NCBI RefSeq assembly: GCF_000422445.1
Contig: NZ_AULU01000003.1
Coordinates: forward strand, 617,596-681,595
Reading direction: 5' to 3'
DNA: 64,000 nt
Source of the DNA: Paenibacillus assamensis DSM 18201
GTDB lineage: Bacteria; Bacillota; Bacilli; Paenibacillales; Paenibacillaceae
This document shows, piece after piece, positions 46,880 to 56,395 of the stretch. Within the stretch, counting starts at the first letter, position 1; each line of letters starts with the position of its first letter. The notes under the pieces are model-generated. The model was given only the letters and a program-made list of their open reading frames with translations, had not been told where the DNA came from and did not search any database. The translations under genes and the position numbers were made by a program.

Positions 46880-49800
46880 TTACAAAAATAAGCTGTCCAG
46901 TTCATCCTGAGTAATGGCAACCGTCTCGAAGTCAGACGGTGTATATTCTTTTATCTGCTTGCCGCAACAATGGTTCGTGATCAAGGTCAGTGCTTGCCCA
47001 TAGGACTGCATGAATTTAGTCATGGTTTCATCTGTAAACTGATTCCGGCTATAGGTAATACTCACACGCAGCGATTCATTTATGATCATGACCTGTACAT
47101 CCAACAATGAAGTGAGTGCATTGTATTTACTTGTATCTGGACCACTGCTTTCCTTTGCTAACGTGAACCATGGATTATCCCAAACACTGTCAAAGTCACC
47201 AAGAAAGTTAAATCGTATTAACTTTTTAGCATCGTAATTTGATATTAATTTCTTTTGGGCTTGGAGTACCCCGAAGCCAATTCCTTGGTCTGGTATTGTA
47301 CGCAATCTCTCCTTCGTCGTCTTCACTAGAGAAGCTAGTGAAGATACATCAGACCCACAAGCGGGCATCGTTAGTTTCACCGGATACATACTTGTAAACC
47401 AACCAACTGTTCTGGAAAGGTCAATCTCATCATGGAGCTGTTCTCGTCCATGGGACTCCAATTCAACCACTGCTTCTTCCATATCAAAGCAGCTATATAT
47501 CGCATACGATAAGGCTGCTATTAGCAGTTCCAGCGGCTTGGTACTATAGGCTCGGTGACTCTCATACAGTAGACTCTTCGTCTGCTCCACCGTCAGCCAT
47601 TGCTCAATCGTATTAGCGCTGCTCATCAATGCTTCACCATGCTGTAATTCAGTTGGAATGAACTTAATTTGTTCAATTGTAGATTGCCAGTCGTGAAGCT
47701 CCTGCTCTGCTATTGAGTGATTCCATACATATTGGGACCACATTTGTAACGATGCTGTTTTGGATGGAAGCTGATACGGTTCTCCCCTAGAATGGCTATG
47801 TAGTGCTTCTGCTAGATCTTCCAGTAAAATACGCCATGATACACCATCCACAACGAGATGATGCGCAGTAATAAGCAATCTCTTCCCGTTGCCGCCAAGA
47901 TCGAATAAGCACATCCCAATCAACAGCGTATCAAGTAAACGGAACTGGGATTTAAACGTTTCACAATGCTCAAGCATCCGTAACTGTTGAGTTTGATTAT
48001 CGGAATCGAGCTCTGCTAATGAAACGAAATGAACAAGTCTTGTCCGATCAGACTGACTCGAATAAGTTAATGTTCCCGTTTGCCTATCTACTTGTAGACG
48101 CAGGCCATCATGGTGCTCTATAAGTTGTACGAGAATGGCTTCCAGCACATGAAGATCAATATCTTGCTGCAATTCAAGCAATACAGATTGATGGTAATAG
48201 TCAGGCTCGCGCAGTTGCTGCTGGAAGAACCAATGAGCAATCGGCAGCGGTTCAAGCACCCCTTCACAACGTTCTTGTGAGTAAACATGTGAACGATGCA
48301 ACGGTTGAATACGCAGTGCCATTTGCTCCAAAATTGGGTTTTCTAATATATCTCTAACTTTGAGCGCGTATCCCGCTTTGTTTAATCTTGATGATAGTTG
48401 AATCGCTTTTATGGAATCCCCGCCTAGATCATAGAAATGATCGGTAATCCCAATCCGATTATGCTGTAACACACCGCTAACAATTTCGATCAATTTCGCT
48501 TCATTGCTACTTCGCGCTGATACATGCTCGTATTCCTGTGTTAAAGTAAAATCCGGTTCCGGTAGCAACGCGCGATTTACTTTGCCGTTAATCGTTAATG
48601 GTATCTCATCGAGTTCCACGAATATGGAAGGCACCATATACGAGGGTACTTGCGCGGACAAATATGATTTCAATTCCGAACTCGCAATCGAGCATTTCTT
48701 CACTATATATGCGCATAAGTATTTCCCAAGCTGCTCATTCTCACGGTCTATAACCACTGCATCTTGGATGGCTTCATGCTGCATCATAACTTTTTCGATT
48801 TCACCTGTTTCAATGCGATAACCACGAATTTTCACTTGGTGGTCCACACGACCAACATATTCGATCTTGCCATCTTCAAGCCGCATGACCAAATCACCCG
48901 TGCGGTACATTCGCGTTCCTTCGACAAATGGATTGTTCAGAAAACGCTCCTTAGTCAGCTCTTCTCGATGAAGATATCCTCTAGCAACTCCGTCTCCAGC
49001 GATATACAATTCCCCGATTGCTCCTGCACTTACCGGATGCTGGTCAGGATCAAGAATGTAAAGCATGACATTGTGTGCAGGCACGCCAATAGGTACAGAT
49101 ACATGCCGATCCTCACTGCTGTTATATAGATGAATCATGCAACCCACTACCGTTTCGGTAGGACCATATTCATTGTAAATTTCTATGGATTGTCCAAATA
49201 AAGTGGTTATGTCCCTAGCTAAATCCGTCTTGAGATCTTCACCACCAACGATAAACCGTCTAACTGTCGAATGCTCGTAATTGCGTTCTTTGAGTAATGC
49301 AAGATGTGCCGGCGTCAGTTTCACAATGGTTGAAGCGTTGTCATTTAAAATTCGATATAAAATAAATTCATCGCCATCGTCTCGGTATACACCAATTTGG
49401 CCTCCGCATATAAGCGGCGTGAAAATAGAAGTTACAGTGAGATCGAATGCTAGTGAGGAATAGAGTGGAAATATCGGTATCTCGTCACGAACATATACGT
49501 TCTTCGCCCACCAGATGTAATTCGTTAATCCTCTATGCTCGATCATTGCTCCTTTAGGACGACCCGTTGATCCAGATGTATAGATGACATAAGCAAGATC
49601 AGTAGGTTCATATACATGACCAACATTCGATGCATCCAACTTATCTAGTTCGAGACTGTGATAGCTTAGTATTTCACCTGTAAACTCCGCTATAGCTCCA
49701 TCTGTCATGTTCGTAAGAACGAGCTGTGTGCGAGAATCTTCCAACATGTAACGAATCCGCTCTTCGGGATAGGCCGGATCAATGGGCAAGTATGCTCCGC

Positions 49801-51424
49801 CTGCCTTCATCACTGCCAATATTGCTACGACAGAGTCGATAGAATGCTGCATCCATAAACCCACGATAGTTTCTCTGTTTACTCCCTTAGCGCTTAAATA
49901 GCGTGCCAGTCTATTAGCTTGCTCATTCAATTGCTGGTACGTCCACTGTTCTTGTTCATACGTGATTACGATTTCGTTGGGTGTTCGTCTGACCTGCTCC
50001 TCAAATAGGTGGATGACCGATTGATCGGAAGGGTACGGTACAGCTGTTGCGTTGTAATCGTAGAGCTCTTGTGCTCGCTCCTGCTCTGTTAATATGGATA
50101 ATTCCTTAATGGCAGCCTGCGGTTTGTCTAACATTTGTTCAAAAATAAGGTTCATTCGTCTAGACATTTCTTCGATCTGATCGGCATGATACACATCAAG
50201 ACGATAGTCAAAATCAAGCGTCAGGCCTTCGGAAGCTGACCAGTCTTTAATGACGAGCTGAAGCTCATAGACTTGATGACCGTTATAAAACTCAACATTT
50301 TCGATAGACATGCCATTCATCGTTGTAAGCATCTTCGTATTGTAGTAGTTAATGCTCGTATGGAATAGCTGATCATATCCTTGTTTCTTCAGTTCCAGAT
50401 CCTGTACCAGCACATCGTACGGATATCGCTGATGGAAGTAACATTCCATCAATCCCTTCTGAGCCAGCTTAAGCGTCTCATCAATGCTCATCTCGACATC
50501 CAACTGCCATCGGAACGGCATCGTACTCGTGAACATCCCATACATCGACTTTTCCTTTTTACCGGATCGATTCAGCACCGGCGTTCCGATAACAAGATCG
50601 CTTTGTTGTGTCGTTTTGTATGCATAGATCAGATAAGCGAGTACAAAAAATGTATTCACGGATACCTTCGCTTCGCTCGTCATGGAATGAATGCGCTGCG
50701 AGAGTCCTGCATGAAGTTGTACGGAATAGCGTCTTCCCTCTGTGCTTGCAACAGACGATTGCGTTAAACTTTCTGGAAGCCATCGAAACTTGTCATGCCA
50801 GAATTGCTTGCTTTTGCTACATCTTGGTGAGGTAAAATAATGCTCTGCTTCTTCCACGTAGTTGATATACGATGGTGGTTGTTGCTCATCTTCGAGACGC
50901 TCGCCTTTCAACAGCCTCGTGTAGTTCTCAGCAATTTGAGACGTTGTTAACTGGTTCGACCAGCCATCGGAAATGATGTGATGACACTTGACCAAGTAGC
51001 CATTATCCTCGTCCGATATACGGAATAACGCAAAATAGAAAAGCTTCGAGTTCAGTAACTGAAAGGGTCTCCCCGCCTCACGCTGTATCCAAGACCAAAA
51101 AGCTGATTCCGCATCCGCCTCTTCGGAAAAATCTAAGTAATCTAACGGTTGTGCTTCGTATTCTGTAACGACCTGTGCGATCTGCGCTGCTTCCCCATCC
51201 TGCTCCATAAGTTCAATTCTCAAGCCATCATGCTGTTGAATAAAGGTGTGAATGGCTTGCTCCAATAAGCTAAAGTCAATCGCTCCCTTTATCCGAACGG
51301 GACCGCCTATGTTAGCGAATGATGTGCCCGGAAAGATCTGTTCCATGTACCAAATACGCTTTTGCGGATGGGTCAAAGAATACGTCGTATTGCTCGGAGC
51401 CTGAACCGATGTCGGTACGGTCAT
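46880..51424 (-). CDS. Loading NRPS C-A(Asn)-T-E, builds N-acyl-D-asparagine
   Basis: The protein has about 1514 aa. The N-terminal condensation domain (HHIISDG about 148-154) in the first module is expected to be a starter C domain acylating the amino acid. The adenylation domain (VIYTSGSTGRPKG; FDLTVTSIF; NEYGPTETVVGC) gives the hand-read code D-L-T-K-I-G-E-V-G-K, the asparagine type. A carrier with YDLGGDSI (Ser about 1004) and an epimerisation domain (HHLVVDG; ESHGRE; VGWFTSMYPV) follow. C-A(Asn)-T-E is the architecture of prodrug-motif loading modules. The ATG at 51424 has GGAGG six bases before it. Confidence 0.9.
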   Translation of the reverse strand: MTVPTSVQAPSNTTYSLTHPQKRIWYMEQIFPGTSFANIGGPVRIKGAIDFSLLEQAIHTFIQQHDGLRIELMEQDGEAAQIAQVVTEYEAQPLDYLDFSEEADAESAFWSWIQREAGRPFQLLNSKLFYFALFRISDEDNGYLVKCHHIISDGWSNQLTTSQIAENYTRLLKGERLEDEQQPPSYINYVEEAEHYFTSPRCSKSKQFWHDKFRWLPESLTQSSVASTEGRRYSVQLHAGLSQRIHSMTSEAKVSVNTFFVLAYLIYAYKTTQQSDLVIGTPVLNRSGKKEKSMYGMFTSTMPFRWQLDVEMSIDETLKLAQKGLMECYFHQRYPYDVLVQDLELKKQGYDQLFHTSINYYNTKMLTTMNGMSIENVEFYNGHQVYELQLVIKDWSASEGLTLDFDYRLDVYHADQIEEMSRRMNLIFEQMLDKPQAAIKELSILTEQERAQELYDYNATAVPYPSDQSVIHLFEEQVRRTPNEIVITYEQEQWTYQQLNEQANRLARYLSAKGVNRETIVGLWMQHSIDSVVAILAVMKAGGAYLPIDPAYPEERIRYMLEDSRTQLVLTNMTDGAIAEFTGEILSYHSLELDKLDASNVGHVYEPTDLAYVIYTSGSTGRPKGAMIEHRGLTNYIWWAKNVYVRDEIPIFPLYSSLAFDLTVTSIFTPLICGGQIGVYRDDGDEFILYRILNDNASTIVKLTPAHLALLKERNYEHSTVRRFIVGGEDLKTDLARDITTLFGQSIEIYNEYGPTETVVGCMIHLYNSSEDRHVSVPIGVPAHNVMLYILDPDQHPVSAGAIGELYIAGDGVARGYLHREELTKERFLNNPFVEGTRMYRTGDLVMRLEDGKIEYVGRVDHQVKIRGYRIETGEIEKVMMQHEAIQDAVVIDRENEQLGKYLCAYIVKKCSIASSELKSYLSAQVPSYMVPSIFVELDEIPLTINGKVNRALLPEPDFTLTQEYEHVSARSSNEAKLIEIVSGVLQHNRIGITDHFYDLGGDSIKAIQLSSRLNKAGYALKVRDILENPILEQMALRIQPLHRSHVYSQERCEGVLEPLPIAHWFFQQQLREPDYYHQSVLLELQQDIDLHVLEAILVQLIEHHDGLRLQVDRQTGTLTYSSQSDRTRLVHFVSLAELDSDNQTQQLRMLEHCETFKSQFRLLDTLLIGMCLFDLGGNGKRLLITAHHLVVDGVSWRILLEDLAEALHSHSRGEPYQLPSKTASLQMWSQYVWNHSIAEQELHDWQSTIEQIKFIPTELQHGEALMSSANTIEQWLTVEQTKSLLYESHRAYSTKPLELLIAALSYAIYSCFDMEEAVVELESHGREQLHDEIDLSRTVGWFTSMYPVKLTMPACGSDVSSLASLVKTTKERLRTIPDQGIGFGVLQAQKKLISNYDAKKLIRFNFLGDFDSVWDNPWFTLAKESSGPDTSKYNALTSLLDVQVMIINESLRVSITYSRNQFTDETMTKFMQSYGQALTLITNHCCGKQIKEYTPSDFETVAITQDELDSLFL

Positions 51425-51662
51425 AACATTCCTCCAATCTCGTTCCATTTCATTTCGCCTCGACCGATTGCGTGTTCACACGCTCCTGTCCTATATCGAC
51501 GAACAATGAAAGACGTGAATCTGAGTACTTCCTGAATCATTAAGTTGGTAAACAAGCTTCTGTGAGATAGTGTAGGTTAGGTTAATCTTTTGAGCAGGAT
51601 TAGAAAATTGTGTCTAAATAAATCGGAGATTGCAGGATGGAATATCGAATCATGGTGATTGA

Positions 51663-51691
51663 ATTAGAAATACTTTATCAAAGCTCGTCAA
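51663..51691 (-). promoter_or_regulatory. Candidate promoter of the NRPS/PKS operon
   Basis: On the minus strand TTGACG (complement at 51686-51691), a 17-base spacer and TCTAAT (51663-51668) each differ by one base from the sigma-A consensus. A second TTGACT lies 4 bases further upstream. The leader would be about 230 bases. The rest of the 51425-52007 gap holds no gene or recognisable riboswitch. Confidence 0.55.
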
Positions 51692-52005
51692 ATAAAGTCA
51701 ACAAGACGAAAGTTGTGTTCGAAAAACGTTCACTTTGGGCGAAATCAGCATTCACAGTCCAATATTTGTATTTTTATGTCATTTTCGCTCGACGTGCTAA
51801 TCATTGCCCGCTGCCGACAAAACCGTTATGGTATCACACTTTTTTTATTTATTCGAACGTAAATATACGATTTACCGCTAACTATTAAACTCGTCTTATC
51901 GCCTGCTAATTTATTGAAATAGCGAGGAGTAAATTTTTCAATTTGAATGGACTCATTCGCCTCTACTATCTTAAATTTTGATAAAGTTATGTTAAAGTTT
52001 ATGAA

Positions 52006-52042
52006 AATAACTGCCCTAGACATCATTATCATAGGGCAATTA
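52006..52042 (-). terminator. Terminator of asnA
   Basis: TAACTGCCCTA (52008-52018) pairs with TAGGGCAATTA (52032-52042) with one wobble, followed by TTTTC on the minus strand. It isolates asnA from the downstream NRPS operon. Confidence 0.75.
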
Positions 52043-52068
52043 TCTCACCATTATTAAATGGTATATCG

Positions 52069-53091
52069 TTAGCTAATGACGTTAAGCAACTCGATTTCAC
52101 GTTCCCTACATGCTTGTACCATTTCATGCGGCCATACAGACATCTGCACCTGACCAATATGGAACTTGTGCAGCAGAAGCATAACAACACGAGATTGGCC
52201 AATCCCCCCACCCATTGTACAAGGGAGAGTGCCATTTAGAAGCATTTGATGAAAAGGAAGCTGTGCACGGTTCTCACATCCACTATGTTGAAGTTGACGT
52301 TCAAGTGCCGCCTCATCTACACGAATACCCATAGAGGAAATTTCAACGGACGTTTCCATAACAGGATACCAGACGATAATATCTCCATTTAGCTGCCAAT
52401 CGTCATAGTCTGGAGATCTGCCGTCATGCGGCTCGCCAGATGCCAATTTACCTCCAATTTGCATAATAAAGACCGCACCCTTCTCTTTTGCGATCCTATG
52501 CTCACGCTCTTTAGCTGTCGTATCTACTCCATACAGATCTTCAAGCTCTTGCGATGTAATGAACGTTATCTCTTTTGGTAAGAAAGGCTTTAATGACGAA
52601 TCCAGTTCTGCTACTTCCTCTTCTGTCATTTTAAGCGCCTCGTAGATAAGGAGAACCTTTTCCTTCAACGTTTCTACCGTTCGTTCTTGTCTATCGATAA
52701 CCAGTTCCCAATCCCATTGATCAACGTACAGCGAATGCAATGGACTGAGTACTTCGTCACGCCGGATCGCCCGCATATCCGTGTACAATCCTTCTCCCGG
52801 CTGCAAATCGTAATAGCGAGTAGCCATCCGCTTCCACTTAGCCAACGACTGGACAACCTCCAGCATCATTGGCGGGTAAGCAGCCGTATCGAACGCGACA
52901 CATCTTTCCCATCCGTTCAAGTTATCATTGACGCCCGTGCTCCCCTCTACGAAAAGAGGCGCTGACACCTTCATCAAGTTCAACTTCTCGCTCAGCTTAT
53001 GCTCGAACAAGCCTTTTACTTTGTGAATCAACTTCTCAGTCGTCTTTTTGGATACGTTACTCTCCAGTACGGCCCGTGCTTGAATAATCAC
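52069..53091 (-). CDS. asnA: Aspartate-ammonia ligase (asparagine synthetase A)
   Basis: The 340-aa protein makes asparagine from aspartate, ammonia and ATP. AsnA landmarks are VHSLAKWKR-like VQSLAKWKRMA, GEGLYTDMRAIRRDE, LSPLHSLYVDQWDWE, GAVFIMQIGGKL and the end with GGGIGQSRVVMLLL. The frame is open to a TTG at 53166, but a GTG at 53091 with GGGGG eight bases upstream places the start where E. coli AsnA begins. Directly next to the Asn-activating NRPS, it most likely feeds that enzyme. No T-box leader motif is seen. Confidence 0.93.
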   Translation of the reverse strand: MIIQARAVLESNVSKKTTEKLIHKVKGLFEHKLSEKLNLMKVSAPLFVEGSTGVNDNLNGWERCVAFDTAAYPPMMLEVVQSLAKWKRMATRYYDLQPGEGLYTDMRAIRRDEVLSPLHSLYVDQWDWELVIDRQERTVETLKEKVLLIYEALKMTEEEVAELDSSLKPFLPKEITFITSQELEDLYGVDTTAKEREHRIAKEKGAVFIMQIGGKLASGEPHDGRSPDYDDWQLNGDIIVWYPVMETSVEISSMGIRVDEAALERQLQHSGCENRAQLPFHQMLLNGTLPCTMGGGIGQSRVVMLLLHKFHIGQVQMSVWPHEMVQACREREIELLNVIS

Positions 53092-53596
53092 TATAAATGC
53101 CCCCAAGCTTTCAACATTTTTTAATAAATTAAAGAACCTTGGAACTTCTAACAAAAGTAAGATCAACGAGATAAATAGATAAGATAACTAGAGGAAATCT
53201 AACTGTGTGCAGTTGTACTTGGAAGTTTTTTGTTTTGTGTGCTGTGTGCTGTGTATTGTTGAATCGTTGTGAAGAGAGCTCTAAAAGTAATACCGCTTTA
53301 AGTTAAATGTATGTGGCTGAGTGGCAATAATCTCAGAGGTTAGAGGTTTGAGATTGGACTTAGTGTTCTAGCTGCATCGTACACGCCTTTACATGGAAAA
53401 TCAAGACAAGATAACAACCTTTCCATAATTATTTCGTTAACCGTACCTTAATCCCGATTCATTTCTTAAAGTGAACTTAAGGTGAAAGAAGAAGGATTTA
53501 CCAATCCTAAATAGAAATTGTACTTGGACATAGAAGGACAGTGTATATTGGTTTGAACAAATATCCTAGTTAACTGATTAGATAAGGAGGAGTGTA
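53092..53596. other. Divergent intergenic region between asnA and the second glycosyltransferase
   Basis: The 505 bases hold no coding frame with a ribosome binding site. There is a short GTGTGCT-type microsatellite at about 53238-53261 and an AACTTAAGGT-like inverted repeat (ACCTTAA near 53445, TTAAGGT near 53476). AAGGAGGAG at 53583-53591 serves the glycosyltransferase. Promoters for both genes should lie here, but no convincing hexamer pair was found. Confidence 0.5.
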
Positions 53597-54850
53597 ATGG
53601 CTAAGCTGATATATTTCGGAATCGATCTACACGGACATATCAATGTGTCACTGGGGTTGATTCAGGCACTAGTTGAGAAAGGTGAGGAGGTACTCTATTA
53701 CTCCAGTAACGAGTTCCGTGAAAAAATTGAGGCAACCGGCGCTCAGTTTAGAAATTACGAGGATATGAGTGGCTTCGAAAGACGAGAGGGGGATCGCGTC
53801 GATACATTCCTGCTATTTCCCCATTACATTTTAGATAAAAGCCGATTACTCGTAGAACGATTCAAAGATGAGGTTACGGCATGGAAACCTGATTACATCA
53901 TTCATGATGCATTTGCGTATTGGGGGAAAGAATTTGCCCAACTACTTGGCGTTCCTGGTATTGCGGCTTTCGCCACGTTTTCGTATATCGACGAAATGGC
54001 AGATTTTGATCCTACTTTCTTTATTACCAATTTTATTCGGCTTGAAGAGAATTCGGTTTACAAGAAATATAAGGAAGCTGACCTTTACCGAAAATTAGTT
54101 GATATGTCCTCCAAAACCATTGCATCAAAATACGGACTAAATAACGTAAACGTCATTAATGATATCTTGGGCAGCAAAGAGAAATTAAATATTATATATA
54201 GTTCCAAGTCCGTTTATTTATTCCCGGATTCGTTCGATGATAGCTATTTATTTGCTGGTTACTCGATCACCCCGCGCAAGGAGACGGTGGAATTCCCTTT
54301 CGATCAACTTGATGGCAGGCCGTTAATTTACATTTCATTCGGTACTATTTTGAATCAATTGGAGAATTTATTCCAGAACTGTTTCGAGGCTTTTGGACAA
54401 TCGGACGTACAGGTAGTAATGTCAGTAGGCAATCGTTTGCGATTAGAAGACCTTGAAGGCATTCCCGACAATTTTATCATCCGCAACTATGTGCCGCAGC
54501 TTGATATATTGAAGCATGCAAGCGTGTTTATTAATCATGCAGGCACGAATAGCGTGTACGAAAGCATCTGCTTCGAGGTGCCACAGGTCGCCATACCGCA
54601 AGCGTTTGATGAATTTATGGGAGCGGAAATGGTAGAGCGGGCTGGAATCGGGATTTACATAAGAAATATGGCTCCAACTACCGACGAACTGCGAGAAGCG
54701 GTGCAGCAAGTGCTGTCGGATCCATCTTACAAAGACCGCAGCACAGCGATAAAAGCTAGTTTCAAGCCCTTGGATTATGCAATCAATGAGATTGCCGCAT
54801 ATGTGGAACGAGAGCGCGCTGCAACAATAACAACTTCACAATCCTCTTAG
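53597..54850 (+). CDS. Macrolide-type (MGT, GT1) glycosyltransferase, second copy
   Basis: The 417-aa GT-B protein opens with IYFGIDLHGHINVSLGL (the usual Pro after HGHxN is Val) and has the donor site NHAGTNSVYES...IPQAFDEFMGA. It is clearly a paralogue of the in-operon copy at 45565-46809. It is divergently transcribed from asnA and ends in a strong terminator. A resistance role (intracellular sugar masking) or a second tailoring step is inferred from the position only. Confidence 0.85.
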   Translation: MAKLIYFGIDLHGHINVSLGLIQALVEKGEEVLYYSSNEFREKIEATGAQFRNYEDMSGFERREGDRVDTFLLFPHYILDKSRLLVERFKDEVTAWKPDYIIHDAFAYWGKEFAQLLGVPGIAAFATFSYIDEMADFDPTFFITNFIRLEENSVYKKYKEADLYRKLVDMSSKTIASKYGLNNVNVINDILGSKEKLNIIYSSKSVYLFPDSFDDSYLFAGYSITPRKETVEFPFDQLDGRPLIYISFGTILNQLENLFQNCFEAFGQSDVQVVMSVGNRLRLEDLEGIPDNFIIRNYVPQLDILKHASVFINHAGTNSVYESICFEVPQVAIPQAFDEFMGAEMVERAGIGIYIRNMAPTTDELREAVQQVLSDPSYKDRSTAIKASFKPLDYAINEIAAYVERERAATITTSQSS

Positions 54851-54868
54851 GTACCACTTACACGAAAA

Positions 54869-54917
54869 AACAGGCGTCCTCTCACATCTTATATGTGCAA
54901 AGGACGCCTGTTTAACT
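54869..54917 (+). terminator. Terminator of the second glycosyltransferase
   Basis: A perfect 12-bp stem (AACAGGCGTCCT at 54869-54880 with 54901-54912), with inner ACAT/ATGT pairing. It also has an A/T-rich tail on the minus strand and may act in both directions. Confidence 0.8.
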
Positions 54918-54969
54918 TGCCAACACTCTTTCAGTGGTCTTTCTTATCGAATAAGACATTCTCCTGCAA

Positions 54970-56223
54970 TTATCCCGCATTATAATGTGGTTTCAGTACA
55001 GATTCTTGGTTCTTCTTCGACTCGTTACGATGACCAGGTGCTGTGATAAAAATAGCAATCAAGAAGGATATCATGCATAAGACCGCGATTACATTGAAGG
55101 TAACTTGGAAACCTCCAAACAAAACACTTAGGAAAGAACCCGCCAAAGCACCTAAACCGAAACCTTGATAAATGATGCCGTAGTTTTTACTTTGATTCTT
55201 TAAACCAAAATAATCAGCAACAATCGCTGGGAAGACAGTGATGTTACCACCAAAGCAAAATGCAATCACCCCGACACATGTGAAAAAAATACCGGCGTTC
55301 AAAGTTGCGAAGCTTAACGTTATGACGGACAATGCCGTTGCAAGCAGCGCACCCGCTACCACTTTCATGCGTCCTACTTTATCCGACAATGCACCGAGTA
55401 TAATTCGGCCAGCTGTATTAAAAATCGCTACCATCGCTACAGCATTTGCTGCTGTACGAATATCAAGTCCAGCAAGCTGTACACCGATGTCTTTGACAAT
55501 ACCAATTAGATACAACCCGCTCATACAAGCTGTGAATAGAATAACGAAGAGCAAATATGCTTCTTTCGTACGGAGCATTTCTTTAACTGTATAGTTTTTT
55601 TGACTGTGTAATGGAGTATTGGTATTTGCAGGTGTTTCTGTCATTACAGCTTCTTTAATTAAGAATGATCCGACAATCACCATTACCATCACGATCAATC
55701 CCCAGACTAAGAAAGCTTGGGAAACCCCCAACGTATTGATGAAATGTCCATTTATATATTTAAAGAGCAAGCTGCCTGTCCCAAAAGCTCCCACGGATAT
55801 TCCCGCTATTAGCCCTTTGCGTTCAGGAAACCATTTCATTAAATTCGATAGCGATGTAATATATGCTGTACCATCAGCAAAACCAACAACTACCCCAGCA
55901 AGTAAGTATAACATCCATAACGATGAAACTTGCGAGCTAGCAATAAGCCCTGCACCGAGAACAGCACCTGAGATCATCGTCAGATTTCGGATACCGATAC
56001 GATCCTGTATTTTACCAGCAAACAGTGTCGCAAATGCCAAGGCAAAGCTCGTAATGGAGAACGTAATAGATACGGAGCTTAGCTCCCAGCCAAATTTGTC
56101 AGCTAACGGTTGATTGAATAAACTCCACGTATATATGGTGCCCAATCCCATTTGAATAATGATCGTTCCAAGTACAATTATCCACCGATTTACCTTCGAA
56201 TGAGCCGCTTGATGCATACTCAT
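54970..56223 (-). CDS. OFA-family MFS transporter
   Basis: This 417-aa, 12-helix transporter has the oxalate/formate antiporter family start (RWIIVLGTIIIQMGLGTIYTWSLF) and the loop GKIQDRIGIRN. Family members move small carboxylates such as oxalate, formate or possibly pyruvate. The neighbouring LytS/LytTR pair on the same strand, 172 bases upstream, suggests it is the target gene, as YhjX is for YpdAB in E. coli. AGAGGGGAT precedes the ATG. Confidence 0.87.
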   Translation of the reverse strand: MSMHQAAHSKVNRWIIVLGTIIIQMGLGTIYTWSLFNQPLADKFGWELSSVSITFSITSFALAFATLFAGKIQDRIGIRNLTMISGAVLGAGLIASSQVSSLWMLYLLAGVVVGFADGTAYITSLSNLMKWFPERKGLIAGISVGAFGTGSLLFKYINGHFINTLGVSQAFLVWGLIVMVMVIVGSFLIKEAVMTETPANTNTPLHSQKNYTVKEMLRTKEAYLLFVILFTACMSGLYLIGIVKDIGVQLAGLDIRTAANAVAMVAIFNTAGRIILGALSDKVGRMKVVAGALLATALSVITLSFATLNAGIFFTCVGVIAFCFGGNITVFPAIVADYFGLKNQSKNYGIIYQGFGLGALAGSFLSVLFGGFQVTFNVIAVLCMISFLIAIFITAPGHRNESKKNQESVLKPHYNAG

Positions 56224-56395
56224 GATAAATCCCCTCTTTCCATTCTGCTATGACCAAGATGTATGCGTTATCTCTATTATCTGTAGGGAAATGAAAGCGT
56301 CATACGCCTTACTTCCACGCCTTTATCTTACAAGAGAGAACGCTTTCTTGATCCACGCACGACATGAAATGACGGGATTACGGAATGAACTGCCT

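Noticed and set aside
25539..51424. Thioesterase or reductase release domain
   Set aside because: No GxSxG alpha/beta-hydrolase or terminal reductase domain was found in any protein of the operon; the GHSLG motif belongs to the AT.
51637..51888. 83-codon plus-strand frame upstream of the NRPS operon
   Set aside because: No ribosome binding site, and it overlaps the likely operon promoter in antisense.
53092..53596. Asn-type T-box leader before asnA
   Set aside because: No AGGGTGGNACCGCG-like motif or terminator/antiterminator pair was seen on the minus strand.
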